From an uncultured Agathobaculum sp. (GTDB lineage: Bacteria; Bacillota; Clostridia; Oscillospirales; Butyricicoccaceae), in contig NZ_CALWUM010000026.1 in the NCBI RefSeq assembly GCF_944384765.1, forward strand, positions 1 to 32,192: a stretch of DNA of 32,192 nucleotides, in the 5' to 3' direction. Shown here piece by piece: positions 7,447 through 12,985 of this stretch. Under the pieces are notes generated by a model that searched no databases, was not told the DNA's origin, and was given only the letters and a program-made list of their open reading frames with translations. Made by a program: the position numbers and the translations under genes. Every line of letters starts with the position of its first letter. The stretch's first letter is position 1.

Positions 7447-7471
7447 ATGGAGGAGCGCGCAGCTCCTCCAT
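7447..7471 (-). terminator. hairpin at the 5' end of the MATE transcript
   Basis: A 10-bp perfect stem ATGGAGGAGC/GCTCCTCCAT with a short loop. On the minus strand it is followed by ATTTTATT. It lies about 15-40 bases after the predicted start site and 60 bases before the MATE ATG. It could be an attenuator, a 5' stabilising hairpin, or the terminator of an unseen transcript. Confidence 0.5.
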
Positions 7472-7492
7472 ACGGATCGACAGTGTAAAATT

Positions 7493-7522
7493 ATTTTATC
7501 ACTTCCGGGTATGCGCCGTCAA
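7493..7522 (-). promoter_or_regulatory. probable sigma-A promoter of the MATE-YczE operon
   Basis: On the minus strand, TTGACG at 7517-7522 and TAAAAT at 7493-7498, with an 18-base spacer. Confidence 0.55.
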
Positions 7523-7758
7523 GCACTGACCGCGGGATGCTTTGGACATCCTATGGGCGGTCATTTCGGCTACAGCTGCTGACCATACAAACAAAAGCAG
7601 CCCCGTCCATGCAATTGGGTTTGCCGCCCTGATGCAGCTGCGCTGCTCGGTGCATTTCCGCACACAAGGATACGCTTTCCTCCCCGTCTGCAAAACAATA
7701 ATTTTCTTAAAAGCAAGAAAAACGGACAGCTTTTGCCATGAAGCACAGCAATTTCATC
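7523..7758. other. upstream region of the SASP gene, no gene recognised
   Basis: A frame of about 98 codons on the plus strand crosses this region and ends at 7838 inside the SASP start. It has no ribosome-binding site, and its composition is not gene-like. The sigma-G-like promoter begins at its right end. Confidence 0.5.
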
Positions 7759-7787
7759 TTATATCGCGCGCTTTTGCGCACATCATA
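7759..7787 (+). promoter_or_regulatory. sigma-G-like (forespore) promoter of the SASP gene
   Basis: CATCATA at 7781-7787 matches the sigma-G -10 consensus CATNMTA. TTATA at 7759-7763 is a partial -35, 17 bases away. It lies 48 bases before the SASP start codon, as usual for ssp genes. The -35 is weak, so the call rests on the -10 and on the gene it precedes. Confidence 0.6.
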
Positions 7788-7834
7788 GTAACAGCAAAAC
7801 CCCAAAACAAAAATTCAAAAGGAGAGAACAAACT

Positions 7835-7948
7835 ATGACGAACACGAAGAATGGTTCCAATCAGGGTATGGTACCGGAAGCACGCGCGGCCATGGACCGC
7901 TTTAAGATGGAGGCAGCAGCCGAGGTTGGTGTAACCACACCATCTTAA
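7835..7948 (+). pseudogene. alpha/beta-type SASP, N-terminal half (gene interrupted by a 4-kb element)
   Basis: Starts MTNTKNGSNQGMVPEARAAM after a GGAG site ten bases upstream. Residues 13-33, VPEARAAMDRFKMEAAAEVGV, are the conserved N-terminal part of an alpha/beta small acid-soluble spore protein, the DNA-coating protein of the forespore. The EAAAEVG segment corresponds to the region where the GPR protease cuts during germination. After V33 the family match stops and five codons later there is a stop (TTPS*). The rest of the protein is found intact at 11982-12110. Joining the halves at GAGGTTGG (7922-7929 and 11982-11989) gives a 71-residue complete SASP with no frame change. The 37-residue product made now would lack the DNA-binding C-terminal helix. 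Confidence 0.93.
7908..7942 (+). repeat. attL: left junction of the element
   Basis: The chromosomal arm GGAGGCAGCAGCC meets the core GAGGTTGG (7922-7929), then the element arm TGTAACCACACC. The bases just before GA (CC here, GG at the right junction) differ while GAGGTTGG is shared. This places the strand exchange at or just within GAGGTTGG, most simply at the GA dinucleotide. Confidence 0.8.
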
Positions 7949-7982
7949 ATTAGTTTAACCACTACATACCGGCTCACACAAT

Positions 7983-8030
7983 CAGCCACTGTCTCTCATC
8001 TTTTGCAGGGACGGTGGCTGTTTATATTTT
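7983..8030 (+). terminator. terminator behind the truncated SASP, inside the element
   Basis: A stem of about 14 pairs (CAGCCACTGTCTCT with AGGGACGGTGGCTG, G-U pairs allowed) followed by TTTATATTTT. It would stop transcription from the SASP promoter before it enters the element, and would be lost on excision. Confidence 0.75.
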
Positions 8031-8238
8031 GCCTGCGCAGCCTATGAGAAAATTAAGATAGGAAACTTTAATTGCGCAGAAGCTGGTGCCAACTTTCTAA
8101 ACCCTATTGGATACGAGACAACTCCCTCATACAGAATGCCCTCTGGTGCACTGAACACTATCCTATACCTATGTTCAGCCTAAAACAGGGGGGGATTTTT
8201 TCACAAGCCTTTTGACATGAAGATAAATCCAATTTGTC
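8031..8238. other. element left-end spacer without a recognised gene
   Basis: About 200 bases. An open frame without a start codon runs up to a TAA at about 8186 and includes ANFLNPIGYETTPSYRMPSG; I do not recognise it, and it may be a relic. A TTGACA at 8212-8217 has no good -10 at the proper distance. AGGAGG at 8239-8244 belongs to the next ORF. Confidence 0.4.
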
Positions 8239-8252
8239 AGGAGGCTTTTGCT

Positions 8253-8590
8253 ATGTCTAAGAGCAAAAAAGTACAGAAACACAGAAAGGTTACAATCACC
8301 ATGGAACCGGATGGGTTCTCGATCTGACTCGCGGTGTCAGCCAGACCATTCCAAGCTGGTTCGTCATCTTGCTTTGGCATCTGATCGCCACCATGCAGAC
8401 CGAGAGCAAGGACTATCTGCAAGTTTTTCGTATGCAGAAAACCGGCCAAGGCCAACACATCACCCACACCCAGAAGCAGCCGCCGTACAGCATGGAATTG
8501 TTTGTGCCATGTGTGGACGCGGTCAATGCCAAGCTGCTCGTCATCGACGACAGCACCCACAGCACCATGTTACTAGCTTGGGAATACTAA
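8253..8590 (+). pseudogene. DUF960-family gene, frameshifted or 5'-damaged
   Basis: An ATG at 8253, eight bases after a perfect AGGAGG, opens a 24-residue frame (MSKSKKVQKHRKVTITMEPD...) ending at TGA 8327. In the -1 frame across and beyond that stop, DUF960-like sequence runs without interruption to TAA at 8590: LTRGVSQTIPSWFVILLWHL, then DYLQVFRMQ, and finally VIDDSTHSTMLLAWEY, the strongly conserved end of the family. DUF960 proteins are small, of unknown function, and common in mobile elements of Firmicutes. The domain lacks its own start codon and ribosome-binding site before its first conserved residues, so I take it as broken. Programmed -1 frameshifting at CAAAAAAG (near 8264) is possible but the residues just after that site do not look family-like. 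Confidence 0.6.
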
Positions 8591-8605
8591 AAGGAGGAGA
8601 ATAAA

Positions 8606-8650
8606 ATGCAACCAACTTTCGTAGGAAATGCGGTAAATTCAAATAAATGA
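8606..8650 (+). CDS. 14-codon ORF behind the DUF960 remnant
   Basis: MQPTFVGNAVNSNK, then TGA. It has a very strong AAGGAGGAG site seven bases before the ATG, which is why it is listed. It may be a micropeptide or the start of a gene whose remainder was deleted; the terminator hairpin follows four bases later. No family is recognised. Confidence 0.35.
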   Translation: MQPTFVGNAVNSNK

Positions 8651-8653
8651 CAA

Positions 8654-8692
8654 TGCCCGCCGGAGACATTTTAAATGCGTCTCTGGCGGGCA
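8654..8692. terminator. hairpin between convergent DUF960 remnant and HipA-like gene
   Basis: A 14-pair stem TGCCCGCCGGAGAC/GTCTCTGGCGGGCA with one G-U pair, followed on the plus side by TCTTATT. It overlaps the interval just before the HipA-like stop at 8695 and serves both strands. Confidence 0.7.
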
Positions 8693-8694
8693 TC

Positions 8695-9780
8695 TTATTC
8701 TAAAATTGCACGACGCTGTCGTTTTACAATAGCAGACAGCTGTTCCAATCGATGCGGAGGAAGCTCAATCGTTGGATGCGGGGTGAATTGGAACCCGTCC
8801 AAATTGTTCAGATCCTGCCGGATCTCATCTGTCAGCATACCACGGGCAGTTTTGATAAAATCTACGCCAATGCGTGGGCGGCATTTACTGATGTACCAGT
8901 CGGGCTGCGCAAGCTGATCTTCATCCAAGTCGAACAACAGGCTGCGATTGTGATCAAAGACCGGGGCAGGCCCCTGAAGCAGCATTGTTTCATTGTCAAA
9001 CAGAAAACCGAAGTTCCCAAGATGACGGTCGGTATTCAGGATAAGCGCATCCAGTACAAACATGCGTCGCAGCGCATCTTCTACGCCTTGTTCAGCGTAG
9101 AATTTCAGCAGGTCAGAAACGGTTGTTGGCCGGTCGGGAAGATCGCTGATCTTGATCAGACCATGCTGCTCGTCCGTAAACAGTCGGCAGGTGGAAACCA
9201 GCCTTTCGTGATAAAACTGCAAATCATAGTGCACAGCCTTCGGACAAAGTTGCTCCGCAAGCTGACAAGCCAAAAATTCGGACAGCGGTTCGATTTCATA
9301 GGTGTCGCTGCCGGCTTTGTAGAGATAGATACGGTCGTCTTGGCGCACCCAACATTTCGCGTAATAGCCATCTGTTCCGAACTCCGGGGAGGTGGAGGAT
9401 AGGGATTCCGCACTGATGATACCGCTGAATGCCGCTTGTGCAATCAGCGCATCAAATTCATTACGGTACAGCGAAACATCTGCCCAGCAGATCGCTTCCT
9501 GTGTGTTCTTCACCCAGAATGTGTCGTTGAGTGACAGGGCATGTGCTACCCGGAGAAAACCCTCCAGACCAATGCAGCCGTATTGTTCCAGAAGCAGTTC
9601 TATATGCTTGCGATGCTTGGGCGCTTTTCGTTTTTCCAGCCATGCAGTAAGCGAATGCAGACCGATTGGCCGCAAATCCGTGTACCATTCCCGCAGAAGA
9701 GCACGTTCCTCGCCAAATTCGTCCTGCTCACAGGAGAACAACGCATACGGCGTATCCTTATTCATCAAAACGTAATCCAT
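8695..9780 (-). CDS. HipA-like kinase domain protein (element cargo)
   Basis: A 361-residue protein. The C-terminal half has the HipA-type kinase signature: a candidate ATP-contact lysine in YLYKAGSD (about 155), the catalytic loop LILNTDRHLGNFGF (D251, N256) and the metal-binding DHNRS (D276), corresponding to the HipA-C domain. The N-terminal 150 residues do not show the usual HipA N-domain and are found in the solitary Firmicutes form. HipA kinases phosphorylate translation factors such as aminoacyl-tRNA synthetases and cause dormancy; the target here is unknown. No clear HipB with a full HTH lies beside it, though a 34-codon ORF is just upstream. AGGAGG eight bases before the ATG fixes the start. 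It points away from the recombinase and has its own promoter. Confidence 0.82.
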   Translation of the reverse strand: MDYVLMNKDTPYALFSCEQDEFGEERALLREWYTDLRPIGLHSLTAWLEKRKAPKHRKHIELLLEQYGCIGLEGFLRVAHALSLNDTFWVKNTQEAICWADVSLYRNEFDALIAQAAFSGIISAESLSSTSPEFGTDGYYAKCWVRQDDRIYLYKAGSDTYEIEPLSEFLACQLAEQLCPKAVHYDLQFYHERLVSTCRLFTDEQHGLIKISDLPDRPTTVSDLLKFYAEQGVEDALRRMFVLDALILNTDRHLGNFGFLFDNETMLLQGPAPVFDHNRSLLFDLDEDQLAQPDWYISKCRPRIGVDFIKTARGMLTDEIRQDLNNLDGFQFTPHPTIELPPHRLEQLSAIVKRQRRAILE

Positions 9781-9813
9781 TATACGCGCCTCCTATTCTA
9801 ATTATGCAGTTCG

Positions 9814-9842
9814 ATTATAACACAGCTTTGGCCAAGTGGTAA
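9814..9842 (-). promoter_or_regulatory. promoter of the HipA-like gene with palindrome in the spacer
   Basis: On the minus strand, TTACCA at 9837-9842 and TATAAT at 9814-9819, with a 17-base spacer. The palindrome TTGGCCAA at 9828-9835 sits between the two boxes, a natural place for an autorepressor operator. The promoter fit is good; the operator role is inference. Confidence 0.65.
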
Positions 9843-9886
9843 AGCTAACATTGCTTGTACCACATTGTTTCGTTACAGCAGTGTCA

Positions 9887-9991
9887 TTAATTATCCAACA
9901 ATACCGCTTCAGACCGTTTTTCCCAAATATTTCTGATCGCATATTCCAGCGACATGGTGCGCAGCTCCTGCAAATCGATCGGGTAACGCAT
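9887..9991 (-). CDS. possible 34-residue ORF upstream of the HipA-like gene
   Basis: Reads MRYPIDLQELRTMSLEYAIRNIWEKRSEAVLLDN in full; the first part is MRYPIDLQELRTMSLEYAI. It is protein-like, with an amphipathic helix rich in Leu, Glu and Arg, and lies on the same strand as the kinase, which begins about 107 bases downstream behind its own promoter. No Shine-Dalgarno site is seen. It could be an antitoxin remnant or the tail of a lost HTH partner; no family is recognised. Confidence 0.3.
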   Translation of the reverse strand: MRYPIDLQELRTMSLEYAIRNIWEKRSEAVLLDN

Positions 9992-10036
9992 AACCGTGCA
10001 CTATGAGAGGCAAATTATCCAAAAGGAGGCTTCCCC

Positions 10037-10225
10037 ATGTGCATCTCACACACCCCTCCCCCGCCTGACGCGCGGAGAACGGAAACCCAGCTGGGCGCCG
10101 GCACCTTTCAGGTGACACGCACCTATGCCGGAATCTGTCCGGTCAGCGAGCTGCTCCGGCAGCGCATCCTGCAAGCAGCAGACACAACATCATCCATTGA
10201 CGACGGAATCGGTACTGCGGTATAA
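10037..10225 (+). CDS. 62-residue small protein upstream of the recombinase
   Basis: Begins MCISHTPPPPDARRTETQ. The core TFQVTRTYAGICPVSELLRQRIL resembles small proteins often found next to serine recombinases in Clostridia, which carry a related YxGxxPVxELL motif; the function is unknown. A perfect AAGGAGG lies eight bases before the ATG, so it is surely translated if transcribed. It is a candidate recombination directionality factor or accessory protein by position only. Its last codons contain the recombinase promoter. Confidence 0.7.
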   Translation: MCISHTPPPPDARRTETQLGAGTFQVTRTYAGICPVSELLRQRILQAADTTSSIDDGIGTAV

Positions 10226-10226
10226 T
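10197..10226 (+). promoter_or_regulatory. sigma-A-type promoter of the recombinase
   Basis: TTGACG at 10197-10202 and TATAAT at 10221-10226, 18-base spacer, inside the 3' end of the preceding small ORF. It looks vegetative; I see no sigma-E or sigma-G match close to it. Confidence 0.6.
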
Positions 10227-10260
10227 CAGTTTGTGAGCCGGTTCTGAAAGGAGCTACCCC

Positions 10261-11934
10261 ATGAGAACCGGTAACCTGACGCTGGTATTCGCTTACCTGC
10301 GGCTTTCCAATGAAGAAGCGCACAGCGGCGAATCCTCCAGTATCGCAAACCAAAGACAGATCATCCAGGACCACTGCCGCCGTCACGGGCTGACGCTGGT
10401 GCGCGAGTTTGTCGACGACGGCTACTCGGGCGGCAACTTTAACCGTCCGGCGTTTCAAGAGATGCTGCGGCAGTTGGCCGACGGTAAGGCCAACATGGTC
10501 ATCACCAAGGACTTGTCCCGTCTGGGACGCGACATGCGCGAGGCCAGCTACTACGCCGAGCAGTTCTTCCCCGAGCGCGGCATCCGCTATATGACCATTG
10601 CGGACAACTTTGACACTGCGCACGAAAACGTCATGGCGCCGTTCCAGTTCGCCATGAACGAGGTCTATCTGCGCGACGGCTCGCGCAAGGTCAAGGACGT
10701 GCTGCGCAGTAAGCGGGAGAACGGACAATACTGTGCGTGCCCACCCTATGGCTACCGCAAAGACCCAGCGGACAAAAACCGCCTGATTCCTGATGAGCAG
10801 ACTGGACCCATCGTGCGGCGCATCTTCGAGCGGGCAGCTGCCGGCGACTCTTCACGCAAAATTGCGCTTGACCTGAACGCCGACGGCGTCATCCCGCCGC
10901 TCAAGTACCGTGTACTATTCCGCGACGACTTCAGTCCGGAGGGCGCAGCGCGCGCATCCGACCTATGGAACTACACCACAGTTAAGCGCATACTGAAAAA
11001 CCCGGTCTACCTCGGGCACACGTTGCTGGGCAAAAGCCGTAAGGTCAGCGTTAAGTCCAAAAAGAAGATCGCCGTACCACAAAGCGACTGGGCGGTCACA
11101 CACGATACCCATCCCCCACTGGTCGAACAGCCGCTTTTCGAACAAGCACAACGTAATCTGGGGCACGGCCAAAGACTGCGTCATGCAGACGGCGATATTC
11201 GGAAGAGTATTTTTGCCGGGCTGGTGTTCTGCGCCCGCTGCGGACATGCGCTCTGCTCGTGCGGCACGGTCTACAAGGGCGAGCGCGAAAAGTACTGGTA
11301 TCTGTCCTGCACGCATCAACGAGGTGACATCGCCAACCGCTGTGCCGGTGTACGCATCAAATACGCTGACCTGCTCGAGATCATCCGACGCGACCTGAAC
11401 GAACTGCTTGCGTTGAATGATGAACAGGCCGAAGTGCTTGCCCGTGCGGCGGCCGAAAAAGAACAGGGCGCGTCCGGGGCCGCTGCACAGCAGGCCCGCT
11501 TGCAGCAAGCGCAGGCTCGCCTGCTGACGATCGACAAGATCGTGACCAAACTGTATACGGACAACGCCGAGGGCAAGCTGGATGACGACCGTCTCGCCCG
11601 CATGGTGCAGGCGCTCGAACAAGAGTCCGCTTCCCACAAAGCGGTGATCGACGCGCTCATCCAGCAGGCGCCCGCAGCGGAGGACGTCGCCTCACGCTTC
11701 CGCCGCTTCTTTGATCTGGCCAAACAATGCAGCCGTATCGACGTACTCGACCGCGAAACCTTGCTGACCTTTGTCGAGCGGATCGAAGTCGGCCCCAAGC
11801 AGTTCGAGAACGGCCTGCGTAAAGCGACCCACCGCAACACACCTTACCGGCAGGACATCCGCATCTGCTACCGCTTCATCGGTGCACTGGATGAGGACGT
11901 CCAGCCGACGTTGCAAAAACCCTGCAACTTCTGA
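10261..11934 (+). CDS. large serine recombinase of the SASP-inserted element
   Basis: A 557-residue TndX/TnpX-like recombinase. Residues 1-150 form the resolvase catalytic domain, with the nucleophile Ser16 in AYLRLSNEE and arginines in DLSRLGRD (87, 90). The recombinase domain follows (about 155-300, with YGYRKDP and LKNPVYLGHTLLGK), then a zinc ribbon (Cys324, Cys327, Cys350, Cys361), a coiled coil of Ala/Gln/Glu-rich repeats (about 375-450), and a C-terminal DUF4368-type end. Such enzymes integrate and excise DNA at attP/attB sites with a central dinucleotide. The AAAGGAG site eight bases before the ATG and the promoter inside the preceding ORF support this start. Its stop is 48 bases from attR, the usual arrangement. 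It is very probably the enzyme that made the insertion. Confidence 0.95.
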   Translation: MRTGNLTLVFAYLRLSNEEAHSGESSSIANQRQIIQDHCRRHGLTLVREFVDDGYSGGNFNRPAFQEMLRQLADGKANMVITKDLSRLGRDMREASYYAEQFFPERGIRYMTIADNFDTAHENVMAPFQFAMNEVYLRDGSRKVKDVLRSKRENGQYCACPPYGYRKDPADKNRLIPDEQTGPIVRRIFERAAAGDSSRKIALDLNADGVIPPLKYRVLFRDDFSPEGAARASDLWNYTTVKRILKNPVYLGHTLLGKSRKVSVKSKKKIAVPQSDWAVTHDTHPPLVEQPLFEQAQRNLGHGQRLRHADGDIRKSIFAGLVFCARCGHALCSCGTVYKGEREKYWYLSCTHQRGDIANRCAGVRIKYADLLEIIRRDLNELLALNDEQAEVLARAAAEKEQGASGAAAQQARLQQAQARLLTIDKIVTKLYTDNAEGKLDDDRLARMVQALEQESASHKAVIDALIQQAPAAEDVASRFRRFFDLAKQCSRIDVLDRETLLTFVERIEVGPKQFENGLRKATHRNTPYRQDIRICYRFIGALDEDVQPTLQKPCNF

Positions 11935-11965
11935 AAAACACACCGAAAGCAGCATTTTAAGCTGG

Positions 11966-12002
11966 CATGGGTACACCAAGGGAGGTTGGCGTCAACCTCA
12001 AG
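11966..12002 (+). repeat. attR: right junction of the element
   Basis: The element arm GGGTACACCAAGG meets the core GAGGTTGG (11982-11989), then the chromosomal arm CGTCAACCTCAAG, which is SASP coding sequence. The element arm TACACCAA is the inverted partner of TTGGTGTA at attL. Confidence 0.8.
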
Positions 12003-12110
12003 CAGGGCTACAACGGCGACCTGACCTCCCGTCAGGCGGGCAGCATCGGGGGCCAAATGGTCAAAAAGATGATCGAGTCCTACGAGCAGTCCATGGCAAG
12101 CCAGGGCTGA
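11967..12110 (+). pseudogene. alpha/beta-type SASP, C-terminal half
   Basis: From 11982 it encodes EVGVNLKQGYNGDLTSRQ, then AGSIGGQMVKKMIESYEQSM and a short tail, the textbook C-terminal part of clostridial alpha/beta SASPs, including the DNA-binding GSIGG...MVKKMIE helix. It is in the exact frame of the left half, so joining at the core restores the gene. An ATG at 11967, supplied by the element, is in frame and would give a 47-residue N-truncated product (MGTPREVGVN...), but there is no ribosome-binding site. The sequence shows no decay: no stops and no missing conserved residues. That suggests a recent insertion or continued selection for the rejoined form. Confidence 0.93.
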
Positions 12111-12154
12111 CTGGTGCCATAGCCCACTGTAACTCGTCTTGCCCCTTGCGGGCA

Positions 12155-12916
12155 ATCGAGTAGGAGGCCACCCATTAATTGAGTAGCCGTCCTCTCACAC
12201 CACCGTGCGTACCGTTCGGTACACGGCGGTTCAATCGCATAAGTGCAGTTTGCGAATTTGCTCGTACTGTGCCGGAAAGTCGTAATATCCGGCCAGTGCG
12301 AGCTTTTCGTTTGTAACAGAGCGGTTAAGGATTGCACTTCCGGCCACTCTCCAGTAGCTGCTCTGCACCGTCTCTTTTTTTCCCTTCCCCAGGGCTGGCA
12401 CTCGGCACTTTTGCATACTCTTCACGTTCCACGCTATCCCTTTGCACGAAGCCCTTTCGGTATTTTGCTGTTATGGCGCCAGTCCTTCTTCCGGTTTGTA
12501 CTCAAGACTTACGATTATTCGGCCCTTCCCGGTTTTTCCGGTACCACGGCCTCTGCTGACTTCTTACGGCAAGCTTTACTCCGCGGGTTCGGATTTTTCC
12601 CCTACTCCTGCGTCCGTAAGACCTCCCCGGGTAAGAGCAATAACCTTCCTCCCATATATCTGCCGCATTTACAATACAAAGTTCGGGCAGTATTGGACTT
12701 TTTCTTGTTCAGCAGACTTGTCCGCTTTGCGTTGCCTCCTATGCGATTCCTGTTCGTCAGACCGGGAGTTTGCCCGTGGCGGCACTTCGCAGCCTCCACA
12801 TCCGGCTTCCTTCAGATTCCACCTCACGATGGACACCCTTGCCTTCGGCTAACAGTTCCTACTGCCGAGTCTGTAGTGGACTTTCACCATCAAGTTATTG
12901 CCCATGCCGAGCGCAC
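12155..12916 (-). mobile_element. group IIC-type intron with decayed ORF
   Basis: Read on the minus strand it starts GTGCGCTCGGCATGGGC and shows, in order, GGTGAAAGTCC, AACTGTTAGCC, GCAAGGGTGTCC, GTGGAATCTGAAGGAAGC and TTACCCGGGGAGGTC. These blocks match the domain I-III layout of the Oceanobacillus iheyensis group IIC intron. Domain V/VI is present near the end (ACCGCCGTGTACCGAACGG, GCACGGTGGTGTGAGAGG, then CCTCCTACTCGAT). At about 762 bases it is too short for a full maturase; only an ORF tail remains. It starts directly after the T-tract of the ptsI terminator, the classic insertion site of class C introns. The exact 3' end is uncertain by one or two bases. Confidence 0.88.
12231..12425 (-). 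pseudogene. remnant of the intron-encoded reverse transcriptase/maturase, C-terminal end
   Basis: Open frame of 64 codons ending LHLCD. The part SSYWRVAGSAILNRSVTNEK followed by AGYYDFPAQYEQIRKL resembles the end of group IIC intron-encoded proteins, after the maturase (X) domain. The reverse transcriptase and most of the X domain are gone, so it makes no active enzyme; splicing or mobility would need a maturase from elsewhere. The first about 20 codons are probably not of protein origin. Confidence 0.6.
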
Positions 12917-12924
12917 CTGACAAA

Positions 12925-12963
12925 AGCGCGCGGTTTCCAAAACGGATTTGGAAACCGCGCGCT
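12925..12963. terminator. terminator of ptsI (bidirectional stem)
   Basis: A 16-bp perfect stem GCGCGCGGTTTCCAAA and its complement with a 5-base loop. On the minus strand it is followed by TTTTGTCAG, and then the group II intron begins. On the plus strand TTACATTTTATTT follows, so it can also end transcripts from the SASP side. Confidence 0.88.
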
Positions 12964-12985
12964 TACATTTTATTTATGTGGGCAA

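Larger units (their letters stand above)
7922..11989 (+). mobile_element. 4,060-bp serine-recombinase element inserted in the SASP gene
   Basis: Bounded by the directly repeated core GAGGTTGG at 7922-7929 and 11982-11989. It carries, in order, a terminator, a DUF960 remnant, a 14-codon ORF, a HipA-like kinase on the minus strand, a 62-residue small protein, and a 557-residue large serine recombinase whose stop is 48 bases from the right end. Flanking chromosomal sequence reads as the two halves of one SASP gene. The joined ends give TACACCAA-GGGAGG-TTGGTGTA, an inverted repeat centred on GA, as expected for the attP of a large serine recombinase. There is no relaxase or replication gene, so it is an integrative cassette that moves by recombination alone or with help. 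No excisionase-type directionality factor is obvious. Confidence 0.9.

Noticed and set aside
8044..8186. Open frame with ANFLNPIGYETTPSYRMPSG
   Set aside because: No start codon or ribosome-binding site and no recognised family; recorded only as a possible relic.
7922..11989. Insertion-sequence or transposon origin of the SASP insert
   Set aside because: There are no terminal inverted repeats and no DDE transposase; the 8-bp shared sequence coincides with a serine-recombinase core, not a random target duplication, since it also restores the gene exactly.
7922..11989. Mother-cell type developmental excision as in sigK
   Set aside because: Not adopted as the explanation because SASPs act in the forespore, whose chromosome is inherited, and the recombinase promoter looks vegetative. 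Left open as a test.
12243..12920. Several open frames of 75-225 codons on the plus strand
   Set aside because: They lie on the antisense of the group II intron and resemble the false proteins often called from such introns.
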